Positions 53,834-63,127 are shown, numbered from the stretch's first letter. The stretch: 64,000 nucleotides of DNA from Phycisphaerales bacterium (GCA_016699835.1 CP064987.1:1426001-1490000); one strand, 5' to 3'. Notes: a model not told the origin generated them from the sequence alone. Numbers and translations are program-made.

Positions 53834-54619
53834 TTACGCCAGTCTCGCGAACGTGTTGAACAACTCCCCATTGAGCCGGTCGATCTGGCGCATCATGGAG
53901 ATGTTCGCCTCCACCTCGCGCGACGCCGACGTGATCTGCATGATCGTCCGAACCTCATCCACGCCCGACTCCTCGACCGACCCTTGGATCAATCGTCCGG
54001 ACGCCTCGGCGAACTCCGTCCCCGCCTTCGCTTCCAGCATCCCGTTCCCCAATGGCCGCAGCGCCCCGGGGTCGGCGACATCCACGAACTTCAACGTCGC
54101 CACCACCGCCCCGTTCTGGCTGATCCGTCCGTTCCCGTCGATGGTCACGACTCCACCAGCCGCGATCGCGATCGGCGACCCGCCGGCATCGAGCACCTCA
54201 TACCCATCCGTCGTCACCAGCCGCCCCGCCGGGTTCCGGGTCATGCGTCCATCACGCGTGAGCGCGAACGATGCGTCTTCGCCCTCGCCCCCTTCGTCGC
54301 TGCCCGGCTTGAGCACCGCGAGAAATCCGCGTCCCTCGATCGCCACATCCAATGGACCACCTCGCGGGTTGATCGCCCCCTGCCCCATGTCCACGAGATT
54401 CGGCGCGAGCAGCACGCCGCCCTTGAGTCGCTCCAGGAGCGCGTTCGAGGGCATCTGTGACTCGCCATCCTCGACACTCGCCGCCGCCCGCTGGCGCGTC
54501 GCGGGGATCATCGCCTTGAACCCCACCGTGCTCGCGTTGGCGAGGTTGTTCGACAGGACATCCTGCCGGTACATCGCCGTCAGCACGCCCGTCGCCGAGA
54601 TGTTCATGCCCAGGTCCAC
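53834..54619 (-). CDS. flgF: Flagellar proximal rod protein, FlgF type
   Basis: 261 residues from GTG 54619. N-terminus: MDLGMNISATGVLTAMYRQD, then VLSNNLANASTVGFKAMIPA; GGPLDVAIEGRGFLAVL; C-terminus VEANISMMRQIDRLNGELFN. GTG 54619 aligns with family starts, and GAGGGG lies about eight bases before it. GTG 54628 and ATG 54607 are alternatives. The sigma-54-like site upstream predicts a transcription start near 54620, which would favour 54619 as leaderless or 54607. Confidence 0.88.
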   Translation of the reverse strand: MDLGMNISATGVLTAMYRQDVLSNNLANASTVGFKAMIPATRQRAAASVEDGESQMPSNALLERLKGGVLLAPNLVDMGQGAINPRGGPLDVAIEGRGFLAVLKPGSDEGGEGEDASFALTRDGRMTRNPAGRLVTTDGYEVLDAGGSPIAIAAGGVVTIDGNGRISQNGAVVATLKFVDVADPGALRPLGNGMLEAKAGTEFAEASGRLIQGSVEESGVDEVRTIMQITSASREVEANISMMRQIDRLNGELFNTFARLA

Positions 54620-54631
54620 GACACTCACCCC

Positions 54632-54646
54632 TCAAAGGGCGTGCCA
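54632..54646 (-). promoter_or_regulatory. Sigma-54-like promoter of the flgF operon
   Basis: TGGCACG (54646-54640), four bases, TTGA (54635-54632) on the minus strand. It matches TGGCACG-N4-TTGC except for the last base. A sigma-54 activator is encoded at 23019-24488. Confidence 0.45.
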
Positions 54647-54748
54647 TCACAACCCAGAATCCAGACCGCCTCACGAAACCCCTATCATCAGCCGATCAAA
54701 CCACAAGCCAGCGACCGATCCCGGTCGCCGGCACGATGGAGTATCACC

Positions 54749-54979
54749 ATGCCGCTCTACGAATACATCTGCGAGGCCGATGGCACCGTCCTCGAACTCA
54801 TCCGCCCCACTGCTCAGGCCGACGCCCCCGTCGAAGATCCCGACGGCAAGGGCCGAACCTTCACGCGCACACTCTCCGTCTTCGCATCCAAGAGCGCAAA
54901 TGCCTCCGCCAACTCACCTTGTGGTGGCAATGGCCCCGCCCCAGGCACATGCTGCCCCTGCGGCAAACGCGGGCACTAG
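54749..54979 (+). CDS. FmdB-like small zinc-ribbon protein
   Basis: 76 residues. It opens MPLYEYICEADGTVLELIRP, the FmdB-type start, and has a cysteine cluster at its end (SPCGGNG, GTCCPCGKRGH). The usual first C-x-x-C knuckle has only one cysteine (C8), so metal binding may differ. FmdB-type proteins are of unknown or regulatory function. It stands between the flgF promoter and the convergent glycosyltransferase gene. Confidence 0.7.
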   Translation: MPLYEYICEADGTVLELIRPTAQADAPVEDPDGKGRTFTRTLSVFASKSANASANSPCGGNGPAPGTCCPCGKRGH

Positions 54980-54996
54980 GCCACAGACATCGCGCA

Positions 54997-57321
54997 CTAC
55001 TTGCGCTTCTTGACGGCGCCGATCGCCTTCACCGCCGCCTTCTTCACTGCACTGTGAACACCGGTCGCCTTGATCGCGTCATTAATCCTGTCCGCTATCC
55101 GATACCGGATGTTCTCCCGAATCAAACTGAACGCCTCGCTCCGCACCAGAACCGGATCGATCACGCTCGTCAGCGGCGGCGTGGGCGCAACCTCCGCCGG
55201 AAGGTGTGCCGTCCCCGACGCCTCCGCCAAGCGAACCTGCAACTCGCGCACCTGCATCTCGAGCGCCCCCACCCGATCCTGGGCCGCGAACTGATCCCAG
55301 AGGATCATCCGTGCCGCGATCGATGGATCGCGCGCCAGGCGCGCGTGCTTCTTCATCAGATACGCCCGCAGCGCCTGCTGACGGGGCAAGACCTCCGACC
55401 GGATGAGCGACCCCTGACGAAGGCGATACTTCAGGAGAAACTCCGGGATCGCCACGCCTCGGTGCCCGTGCTCCACGAGCGTGCACCACAAGTCCCAATC
55501 CTCGAAACTCGTGAGCCACTCGTCGTAGCCGCCGACATCGAGCACCGTCTGGCGTTGCAGGATCGAACCCGCGCCGGGGCCGCCGATGTTGTGGTACGGC
55601 AGCAAGTCCGGATCGCCCGCCAGCGGGATGTATCCCGAGACGACCTCCTCGGGATTCGTGTAGAAACTCGTGAACATGCTGCTCGCCCACGCCAGGTGCG
55701 GGTCGCGCGACACCACACGCAGCAGCGTCTCCACATACTCCGGCACACAGAGATCGTCGGCATCGACGGGCAGGACCCACTCGCCACTGGCCGCCCTGAA
55801 TCCGACGTTCCGCGCGGAGCCCAGCCCGCCGTTACGCTTGTCGATGATGCGGTACCCCTGCGCGCGCAACTGGTCCAGAAGAGAGATCGCGTCGGCGTCC
55901 GTTGAGCCGTCGTTCACAATGATGAGTTCAAAGTCCTTGTGCGTCTGGTTCGCGAGCGATTCGAGCGTCGCGGGGAGGAACTCCGCCACGTTGTAGAACG
56001 GCACGATCACTGTGGCGCTCGGCAGTCGCTCCAGTCGCGGCCTCGCCGCCACGCGCTCGCCGCCGCCATTCGTTCCTCGCCCCCCCCGGCACTCCTCGAT
56101 CACTCGCTCGAGTGCCGCGCCGACGCTCTCGATGCCGCTCAACGATACCGCGCGCTCGCGCGCCGACACCATCAATCGTGTCCGCAGCTCGCGGTCGCGG
56201 ATCGCCCGTTCGAGCCCATCCGCCAAGGAGGCCGGATCATCCGCCCGCGTCACAATCCCATCGACTCCATCGCGCACGACCTCGGGCAAGGCCCCGGCAT
56301 CCGACGTGACCACGCACGCCCCGACCCCCATCGCCTCGACGCACGCCAGGCAGTAACTCTCCCAGAGCGATGGGAAACAGCAGACGCCGCCGTCGGCGAT
56401 CGTGCCGCGGATCGCCGCCCCCAGCCCCTCGCGATCGCGTGCCTCCTCGATCGTGAACCGGTCTCGAAACCGCCCACTCATCCGCCGCTCGAGATGCTCG
56501 CGCATCGAGCGCCCGAAGGGTCCCGTGTGTGTGTCGCCCCCGATGAACTTGACGCACGCCTCGACGCCGCGCTCGAAAAGCAGGTGCGCCGCCTCGACCA
56601 GCACCTGCGATCCCTTACAACACTGACTTCGACCAACACACACGATCGTCGGCACACTCCCCGCCTCCGCCTCGCCACGCCCAAAATCTCTGCGGATCTG
56701 CTCGAGATCGATCGGAAGTCGCACGATCCGCGTGGGACCGCGCTCCTCGCCCCGCTTCATCCCGCCGAGGTCCCGCGTCACGCGATCAACCATCGCCTGG
56801 GACGCCGACAGCACGACATCCGCCTCGCGAATGCTCCACTTCTCCATGTGCTCGATGTGGGCGTTCTCCGTCGGCAGCGTGTGCTTGCGGTCCACTTCTA
56901 GGCACGTGTAATGCGGCGTGTGCAGCCGCACGCCCAGCACGCATCCCGCGAAATCGCCCAGCGTTCGCTTGGCGCGCAGCGACCAGTACCCCTCTCCGGC
57001 GTACTCGGGAAACTCGATGTAATCGAAGGGCGTGTGCGCGTGCAACTCGCGGAGTTTCTCGAAGACCGCCATCGAGTACCGGTTCGCGTGGCTGTAATAC
57101 GCCCCGGGAATCGCCGCGTGTCCGCGATGGATGACCACCTCGTGCGCCACCACGCCGGGAATGACCTCGTGCAGACGCACCGTGAGGTTCTCCGTTGGCA
57201 CCGTCAGTACGTGCACTTCATGCCCGCGCGACACCAGCACCCGCGCCATCTCCTGCACGTACGTCGCCAGTCCGCCACCCACAAACGGCCTGACCTCGCG
57301 CGACACCAAACACACACGCAT
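54997..57321 (-). CDS. GT4-GT2 glycosyltransferase fusion
   Basis: 774 residues. Residues 1-415 form a GT4 enzyme (REVRPFVGGGLATYVQEMAR; VGRSQCCKGSQVLVEAAHLL; FPSLWESYCLACVEAMGVGA). Residues about 440-680 form a GT2 (GT-A) enzyme (SATVIVPFYNVAEFLPATLE; IIVNDGSTDADA; GEWVLPVDADDLC with the metal-binding DxD; SFEDWDLWCTLVEHGHRG). A C-terminal region of about 90 residues with helices and a lysine-rich end follows (KKAAVKAIGAVKKRK). It would add two sugars in sequence to one acceptor. ATG 57321 has GAGGAG eight bases upstream. Next to flagellar genes, a role in flagellin or envelope glycosylation is possible but unproven. Confidence 0.87.
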   Translation of the reverse strand: MRVCLVSREVRPFVGGGLATYVQEMARVLVSRGHEVHVLTVPTENLTVRLHEVIPGVVAHEVVIHRGHAAIPGAYYSHANRYSMAVFEKLRELHAHTPFDYIEFPEYAGEGYWSLRAKRTLGDFAGCVLGVRLHTPHYTCLEVDRKHTLPTENAHIEHMEKWSIREADVVLSASQAMVDRVTRDLGGMKRGEERGPTRIVRLPIDLEQIRRDFGRGEAEAGSVPTIVCVGRSQCCKGSQVLVEAAHLLFERGVEACVKFIGGDTHTGPFGRSMREHLERRMSGRFRDRFTIEEARDREGLGAAIRGTIADGGVCCFPSLWESYCLACVEAMGVGACVVTSDAGALPEVVRDGVDGIVTRADDPASLADGLERAIRDRELRTRLMVSARERAVSLSGIESVGAALERVIEECRGGRGTNGGGERVAARPRLERLPSATVIVPFYNVAEFLPATLESLANQTHKDFELIIVNDGSTDADAISLLDQLRAQGYRIIDKRNGGLGSARNVGFRAASGEWVLPVDADDLCVPEYVETLLRVVSRDPHLAWASSMFTSFYTNPEEVVSGYIPLAGDPDLLPYHNIGGPGAGSILQRQTVLDVGGYDEWLTSFEDWDLWCTLVEHGHRGVAIPEFLLKYRLRQGSLIRSEVLPRQQALRAYLMKKHARLARDPSIAARMILWDQFAAQDRVGALEMQVRELQVRLAEASGTAHLPAEVAPTPPLTSVIDPVLVRSEAFSLIRENIRYRIADRINDAIKATGVHSAVKKAAVKAIGAVKKRK

Positions 57322-57342
57322 CAGAGACTCCTCGCCACCGCA

Positions 57343-57373
57343 GTAGGTCGGCTCTCCGAGCCGACATCGACTT
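57343..57373 (+). repeat. Palindromic hairpin repeat, copy A
   Basis: GTAGGTCGGCTCTCCGAGCC, then GACATCGAC. The stem GTCGGCTC/GAGCCGAC (57347-57354, 57358-57365) has a TCC loop. Copy B at 57566-57596, read on the other strand, has the same frame with paired changes. Confidence 0.55.
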
Positions 57374-57565
57374 TCTTCTACAGATCGCTCACGCCAGCAG
57401 TCACGCCACGACATACACGACCGTCGCTCGTCGTGAACCTTCGGGTCGGAATCATAGTTGGAAGGGCAGCCCGCTACCTGATCACGCGCCGGAACTGCGC
57501 ACAAACTCCCGAACCCACAGCGAAGTTACTGAGGATAGAGCACAGATCGACACCAAGGTAGTTTG

Positions 57566-57596
57566 GGTAGGTGTCGATTCGGAGAATCGACCTACC
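57566..57596 (-). repeat. Palindromic hairpin repeat, copy B
   Basis: On the minus strand: GGTAGGTCGATTCTCCGAAT, then CGACACCTACC. GC in the copy A stem is AT here on both arms, so pairing is kept. The stop codon of the TPR protein gene (57592-57594) is inside this hairpin. Confidence 0.55.
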
Positions 57597-60408
57597 TTGA
57601 CGCCGCCCGTTTCGCCCGGATCGCCTCCAGCCGCTTCTTGTGGATCTCGCGGTCGGGCTCGAGCACCGTCAGCGCATGGATGTGGCGCTCGGCCGTCTCC
57701 AGATCCCCCGCTCGCAGCGCGATCGTCGCGGCATACTCCCGAACGCTCGGGCGATACGGCGCGATCCCCACCGCCCGCTCCACTCGCGCGCTCGCCGATT
57801 TCAGATCGCCCTCTGACGCGTACAGCCGCGCGAGTTCCAATGCGTACGCCGGTGAGTGCTGCTCTCGCGCGTCGAGAAACTCGAGATGCGTGACCGCCTC
57901 CTTTGTTTCCGCTCCACTCAACTCGCCGCGATCCAGGAGATATTTAGCGAGCACGCTGTGGGGCATGGGGTCCACGGGCCGGGCCGCAGCGTACCGCTCG
58001 AGAAGTCCCTTGATCTCTTCCGTCACCGCGCCCTTCGACTCGTCCATCAATCGATCGATGAGCATCTTCAGCACGTCCGGGTGCGTCGGATCCTTCTCCA
58101 GCCACGACCGCAACGTGGCCACATCCGCCAGTTTCTCCGCTGCCGCGCTCAAGGATCCCGGACCCTTGGTCACGTCGTTCATCTCGACCTCAACCGGCGC
58201 GTCCGCCACATCGCCAGCCGCAGCTATTCCCGCCTCCTCGTGCGCGCCATCCATCAACTGCTCGATCGTCTCGCGCCCAGGCCCCGCGATCATTCCCCAC
58301 GAGATCGCCTGCTCCCGCGCCCACGCCTTGAACGCCTCGAGGAACTCCTCGCGCGACACGCTCAGCACCTCGCGGAACGCCTCGGGCTCGCGCTTCCCGC
58401 TCGCGTACAGATCCATCAGTTTCAAGGGTGCCTCGGCCCCAAACCGCTCGATCATGTACTCATACATCCACGCGCCCTGCGCATACGCCAGCGACCGATC
58501 GCTGGGTTTCTCCGGCCTCGCAAACGCGATGTTGATCGACTCGAAGTCGAACAGGTCCTCCTCCACCAGCGACTTCGTCAGCAGTTGCACCGTGTTGTAA
58601 TCGCGCGGGTGATCCTCCAGATACACCGCGCTCGCCTCGGTGAACCAGTGCGGCAGGCGATTGCTCGTCCGTGACAAGGTCACCGTGTGCGTGAACTCGT
58701 GCTGGACCACCCGCTGCCAGTCGTAGGGACCCACGAGATGGTCCGTCCCCTCGCGCGGCGCCTCCATCGCGATGATCGGGCCCGTCGCCGCCGCGATCGT
58801 GTGCAACGCCGGCATCCCCGTGATCCGCACGCTGAACCACCGATGGTTCGGCATGAGTTCCACGAGCGTCTTCCACGTCGGCTCGTGCCGAATCCCGCCG
58901 GGGCCATCCCCGGTGACACGCGCGTAGATCCGCTCTAGCGGCGCGAGCATCTCCTTCGCCACGATCTCGTCCTCGCCTGGCTTGTAGCGCACCAGGAAGT
59001 GCGCGCTCTCCACCGTCGCGAACGAGCCGAGATCCCGCACGAGTTTCAAGGAGTTCTTCGCCCGCACGTTGAACGAGTCGAGCTCCATCGCCTTCTCGAG
59101 CGCCTCGCGCGCTTTGTCGTCGCGACCCGCCTGCACCTCGAGCAAGCCCAGTTCCAGCACAGGCTCGGCCCACTTGGGCGCCCGCCTCGCCGCCTCCTCT
59201 AGATACCGCGACGCGTCGGCATACTGGCGCGCCCCCGCGAGAGCCGTCCCCACCTCAAAGTACGCCTCGGGACTCCCCGGCGACATCTCATCAAACGCGG
59301 TCAAGAGCGCGTCAACCTTGGGAAAGTCGTACCGCAGCGACTCCGCCGCCGCCCGCAGCGCCAAGACCTCGCGCCACGATGGCTGCCGCGCGACCTGCTC
59401 ATCCAGGATCGCGACGGCTCCGGCCGGATCTCCCTGCCGAAGCCGCGCCCTCGCGACCACCATCGCGCCCAATCCCGACGCCCCGATCGTCGCCTTGTCG
59501 CTCGTGCCGCCCGCCAGTTCGTCCAGCCGTGCCGCCACGCGCTCGGCCCTGGGGAAATCCATCGAATCCACCGCCATCAACCCGAGCAGATGCCACGCCT
59601 CGGCGCACCGAGGATTCAATGACAGCGCCTTCAGCAAGGACTCCCCCGCCTCCTGCGGATTCCCCTTGTCCCGCAGCAGAATCGCCTCGGCCAGCAGACC
59701 CTCCCACGACATCGTGTCCAGCCGATCACGCACGCGCCCGAGCACGTTCATGATCTCCTGATATCCAGAGGCCGGATCATCCGCGAGCGCCGCGACCCGC
59801 GCGCGCAGCATCAGCCCGCGCGCGGCCGCCACCACCGTCATCGCGTCGGCACTCTCATCGCGCGCCATCGCCGCCAGCCCCGCCGACGCCTCGATCGCGC
59901 CCTTCGAATCCCCGCGTTCGATCGCCGCGAGCGTCCGCAGGTAGGCCCCGCGCGCCGACGCATCGGTTCCCAGCAGCATCAGTCCGCGATCCAGATCGCC
60001 GCGCCGGATGCACGCCTCGGCACGATCCAGTGGGTCGGCCCCCTCGGCCGAAAATGCCGCGTCGCCATAACGCCCATCGATCAAGGCCGCCCGCGCCGCC
60101 AACGCCGGATCCGCCAGATCGGCCTCGGTCCAGCACCCGTACCGCACACGCAGCGCGCGACGCTCGGCTTCGTTCAGAAACTCCCGTGACACCAGCCGCG
60201 TCACGCTCTCCGAGGACGGCATCACCATCGGCTCGACGGCCACTCGCCCGCCTGCTCCAACCATTACGCTCGTCGACTCCGGCCCATCTGCAACCGCCGG
60301 CACCCACGCCACGCCGATCGGCAATCCGACCGCCAGCCAGATGGCCAGAGCCACCCGACGCCCTCTCATCCCGCCACGCCGTTCCATCGATCCGTGTCCC
60401 ACGCGCAC
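57592..60408 (-). CDS. TPR protein with a gluzincin peptidase domain
   Basis: 938 residues. A signal peptide (VALAIWLAVGLPIGVAWVPA) targets it to the envelope. TPR-type helical repeats fill about 80-465 and 780-930 (for example LGRVRDRLDTMSWEGLLAEA; ALSLNPRCAEAWHLLGLMAV; EEAARRAPKWAEPVLELGLL). Between them, about 480-690, is a zinc peptidase of the MA clan: QRVVQHEFTHTVTL (HExxH) and LPHWFTEASAVYLED, with the third ligand Glu. Proteins of this layout are frequent in planctomycetes; substrates are unknown. The start may be GTG 60408, GTG 60402 (better spaced from GGAGG) or ATG 60387. Confidence 0.8.
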   Translation of the reverse strand: MRVGHGSMERRGGMRGRRVALAIWLAVGLPIGVAWVPAVADGPESTSVMVGAGGRVAVEPMVMPSSESVTRLVSREFLNEAERRALRVRYGCWTEADLADPALAARAALIDGRYGDAAFSAEGADPLDRAEACIRRGDLDRGLMLLGTDASARGAYLRTLAAIERGDSKGAIEASAGLAAMARDESADAMTVVAAARGLMLRARVAALADDPASGYQEIMNVLGRVRDRLDTMSWEGLLAEAILLRDKGNPQEAGESLLKALSLNPRCAEAWHLLGLMAVDSMDFPRAERVAARLDELAGGTSDKATIGASGLGAMVVARARLRQGDPAGAVAILDEQVARQPSWREVLALRAAAESLRYDFPKVDALLTAFDEMSPGSPEAYFEVGTALAGARQYADASRYLEEAARRAPKWAEPVLELGLLEVQAGRDDKAREALEKAMELDSFNVRAKNSLKLVRDLGSFATVESAHFLVRYKPGEDEIVAKEMLAPLERIYARVTGDGPGGIRHEPTWKTLVELMPNHRWFSVRITGMPALHTIAAATGPIIAMEAPREGTDHLVGPYDWQRVVQHEFTHTVTLSRTSNRLPHWFTEASAVYLEDHPRDYNTVQLLTKSLVEEDLFDFESINIAFARPEKPSDRSLAYAQGAWMYEYMIERFGAEAPLKLMDLYASGKREPEAFREVLSVSREEFLEAFKAWAREQAISWGMIAGPGRETIEQLMDGAHEEAGIAAAGDVADAPVEVEMNDVTKGPGSLSAAAEKLADVATLRSWLEKDPTHPDVLKMLIDRLMDESKGAVTEEIKGLLERYAAARPVDPMPHSVLAKYLLDRGELSGAETKEAVTHLEFLDAREQHSPAYALELARLYASEGDLKSASARVERAVGIAPYRPSVREYAATIALRAGDLETAERHIHALTVLEPDREIHKKRLEAIRAKRAASR

Positions 60409-60447
60409 GCCTCCATGACCATCGCCCCCTCATCCATACTCATCGGC

Positions 60448-61401
60448 CTACTGCTCGATCACCTTCCACCCTTCCACGGGAGACGTCGAAAAGACCCCCT
60501 CCTCGATCTTCGGATTCAGTTCCACCCCTACCAACTGCATCACGTCGATGTTCTCCGCCCGCGAGACCGCCCGCGCCATCCGCGGGATCAAGGCCGCGTC
60601 CTTCGCGTCTGCCGCCGGCTTGTACCACAACCGAATCACCGAGTGCTCCGCTTGCGCGTCCTTCGAGACCAGCCGCATCTGATACGACCCCTTCACAAAG
60701 GCTTTCGATGCCTCGTCCTCGACGCCCTCCTCCGCCGGCAAGAGCGAGACCTCATACCGCGCCAGAATGTCCTCGCGCCGCTGCCCGATCGGGATCGGCA
60801 TGGGTCCCTCGCCCAGTCGCATCGGATCACTCCGCCTCGCCTCGCCCGCGATCTTCGTCCGCGTCATCCGCTGCTCGCCCGGCTCCTTCTCCGCCAGCCA
60901 CGTCCCATCGAACACATAGTGCTTCAGCTCCTTCTCATGCCGGCTGCCGATCGTCAGTTCATCGAACGTCGCCGCGAACGACCGCGTCCCCTTCTGATCG
61001 ACAACGACCCCAGGCTCGCGATGCTCGCGCGTATCGCGATAGAACAGCCGCCCCTTCCGCACGTGCGCATCGCCCCCCAGCCCGAACTCCTTCGTCCACA
61101 CGACCTCCGCCGTCAGCGTGTTCAGGCTCTTGTCCGCCGTCTCGAGCGCCCACAGCAACTCGTCCGCTGTCGTGATCTTCCGCACATCCTCCACGACCAC
61201 CGGCACCACCACCCGGGCATGATCCACGAGCATCGGATCCACCACCGGCCCGTCGCCGCCGGGCTGAGGTGCCGACGCTGGTGCGGGTTGGGAAGCAGGT
61301 TGTGGCGCAGTCACCGGTGTCGCCGGCGGATCATCCGCCAGAGCCACCATGCCCGACGCCGTCAGCACCGCTCCAAACACCCGCCACTTCATCCCACGCA
61401 T
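60448..61401 (-). CDS. LolA-like periplasmic protein
   Basis: 317 residues. A signal peptide (VFGAVLTASGMVALA) is followed by a Pro/Ala-rich linker (PVTAPQPASQPAPASAPQPG). The domain from about residue 75 has the LolA-like order of strands: LWALETADKSLNTLTAEVVW, KGRLFYRDTREHREPGVVVD, HYVFDGTWLAEKEPGEQRMT, and a late VIRLWYKPAADAKDAALIP. LolA carries lipoproteins across the periplasm; relatives of this longer type are often of unknown cargo. It is read 39 bases before the TPR/peptidase gene, so they are probably co-expressed. Confidence 0.7.
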   Translation of the reverse strand: MRGMKWRVFGAVLTASGMVALADDPPATPVTAPQPASQPAPASAPQPGGDGPVVDPMLVDHARVVVPVVVEDVRKITTADELLWALETADKSLNTLTAEVVWTKEFGLGGDAHVRKGRLFYRDTREHREPGVVVDQKGTRSFAATFDELTIGSRHEKELKHYVFDGTWLAEKEPGEQRMTRTKIAGEARRSDPMRLGEGPMPIPIGQRREDILARYEVSLLPAEEGVEDEASKAFVKGSYQMRLVSKDAQAEHSVIRLWYKPAADAKDAALIPRMARAVSRAENIDVMQLVGVELNPKIEEGVFSTSPVEGWKVIEQ

Positions 61402-61494
61402 GCGTCAATCTCCAAAGACCCACCCCCGGACCCAACAACACTACACTTCGATGCACGCCGAACCAGGCACAAGCACATCCATGGAGAAGTTTTG

Positions 61495-62364
61495 ATGCAC
61501 GCCTCGACCCGCCGTTCCCGCCTCGCCCTCGCCGCCAACCGTCCCGCGTTCGGCATCTTCTCGGGCCAGAGCCTCGCGCTCGCCTCGCTGCTCCTCGCCG
61601 CCTCGGCCTTCGCCCAACCCGTCGCCACCAAGCCCCTCGACACCGCCCCCTCGGGCAAGTCCCTCGTCGTCCCCAAGGACCTCGCCACCAAGGGCACCCT
61701 CTACTACGCCCTCACCGGCACGCTCCACCAACTCTCCATCACCTCCACCACGCCAACCAACAAGATCACCGCCAAGACCATCCACGTCATCGGCTTCCTC
61801 GTCGCCGGCCCCGTCACCGAACCCGCCGCGTTCCAGTCCGGCGAGTGGCACCTGAGCGTGGACAAGATCGCCACCGCTACCGCCGAGCACAACGCCGCTC
61901 TCAAGACCCTCCTCGACGCCGAGAAGAACCCCACGATCGTCCTTCGCCTCACCAAGCCCGCCGAACTCAAGCCCATAGAGTCCAAGATCGACAGTGTCAA
62001 GGCCTTCAAGGCCACGCTCGACACCGAACTCACGCTCGCCGGCGTCACCAAGTCCCTGACGCTCGAGGCCACCGCCTCCGCCCGCGAAGAGTCCGACCTC
62101 ACAAAACTCGCCTTCGATGGCGACGTCATCAGCCTCCGAACCTCCATCAAGGTCACGCTCGCCGACTTCGGCATCACCGAGGACCGCATCAAGGCCGCCG
62201 GCCTCGAGGGCAAACTCGCGCCCACCATCGAGTGCAACCTCAACCTCGGCATGTCCACCGTCCCCCCCGAGAACCAGACCGACCGCACCAAACCCGCAGC
62301 GGCAGCACCCACCCCGGGCTCCATTCCCGCGACTCGCATCGAGTCGCCCACAAAGCCCGAGTAA
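61495..62364 (+). CDS. YceI-like periplasmic lipid-binding protein
   Basis: 289 residues. A long N-terminal region ends in a signal peptide (LALASLLLAASAFAQP, cut near residue 41). The rest is a YceI-type barrel: LTGTLHQLSITSTTP-like first strands, VIGFLVAGPV, SGEWHLSVDKI, the AFKATLDTELTLAGVTKSLT segment typical of the family (x-x-G-x-L-T-(I/L)-x-G-V-T-(K/R)), and DVISLRTSIKVTLADFGI. Family members bind isoprenoid lipids or similar. A Pro/Ala-rich tail follows. GGAGAAG precedes ATG 61495. Confidence 0.78.
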   Translation: MHASTRRSRLALAANRPAFGIFSGQSLALASLLLAASAFAQPVATKPLDTAPSGKSLVVPKDLATKGTLYYALTGTLHQLSITSTTPTNKITAKTIHVIGFLVAGPVTEPAAFQSGEWHLSVDKIATATAEHNAALKTLLDAEKNPTIVLRLTKPAELKPIESKIDSVKAFKATLDTELTLAGVTKSLTLEATASAREESDLTKLAFDGDVISLRTSIKVTLADFGITEDRIKAAGLEGKLAPTIECNLNLGMSTVPPENQTDRTKPAAAAPTPGSIPATRIESPTKPE

Positions 62365-62630
62365 TGCCGGGATATCACTCCACGCCGTGCGTCCTAAGCG
62401 CGGTGTACGCCGGCACGTCGCCACATTATCGGACGTTAAGTGAAATGCGCAGATTTCTGTTGCCAATCACTAACTCGTTCGATTTATTGTTTGGAACCAC
62501 TAGCCTCGGCCCGCATCCAATCCCAAGGCGGCGTCAGCCACCGGAAAGGACACGCGAAGCCAAGGGCAACTTGGCCAGTGTCGGACGTTCGCCCTTTGGG
62601 GGGCCGCTCGTTTTCGGGAAGGAGTTTGCC

Positions 62631-63026
62631 ATGAACACCAATCGATCCATACTGCGTCGCTCACTCATCGCCATAGTCAGCGCCACGTTCCTCGTTGGCG
62701 CCACGGGCTGCAACAACGCTGGCCAAGGCTTCTTCTCCGGGGCCGCCGCCGGCTCACTCGTCGGCATGGGCCTGGGCAGCCTCTCTGGAAACATGGGCAA
62801 GGGTGCGGCCGCGGGCGCCCTCATCGGCGGCCTCGGTGGCGCCATCCTCGGCGACCAGAACGCCCGATACAGCGGCCGATCCTACTACGGCGGGGGAGGC
62901 GGCTACTCCGACGGCGGCTACTACTACGAGAACTCCTACAGCTCCTCCTACTCAGCCCCACGCCACTCCAGCGGCTACCGCGGCGGCTACTACCGCAGCC
63001 ACCGCTCCACGTGGTATTGCGACTAA
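62631..63026 (+). CDS. Glycine-zipper lipoprotein
   Basis: 131 residues. Lipoprotein signal peptide (SLIAIVSATFLVGATGCNN, cysteine near residue 27). A glycine-zipper segment of about 45 residues follows (GAAAGSLVGMGLGSLSG; GKGAAAGALIGGLGGAILGD), as in Rickettsia 17-kDa-like/SlyB outer-membrane proteins. The tail is rich in Gly, Tyr and Ser (SYYGGGGGYSDGGYYYENSY). GGAAGGAG lies six bases before the ATG. It should span or associate with the outer membrane. Confidence 0.82.
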   Translation: MNTNRSILRRSLIAIVSATFLVGATGCNNAGQGFFSGAAAGSLVGMGLGSLSGNMGKGAAAGALIGGLGGAILGDQNARYSGRSYYGGGGGYSDGGYYYENSYSSSYSAPRHSSGYRGGYYRSHRSTWYCD

Positions 63027-63055
63027 CTCGCGTTTGCCATACTCACACAATGCAG

Positions 63056-63082
63056 AAGACCCCGCGAATCGCGGGGTCTTTT
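63056..63082 (+). terminator. Intrinsic terminator of the glycine-zipper gene
   Basis: AAGACCCCGCG (63056-63066), loop AAT, CGCGGGGTCTT (63070-63080), ending in TTTT. It lies 30 bases past the stop. Confidence 0.85.
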
Positions 63083-63127
63083 CATTTCCTGAGTCGCGCT
63101 CCCAACGATGCCGTGCCGAGACGACGC

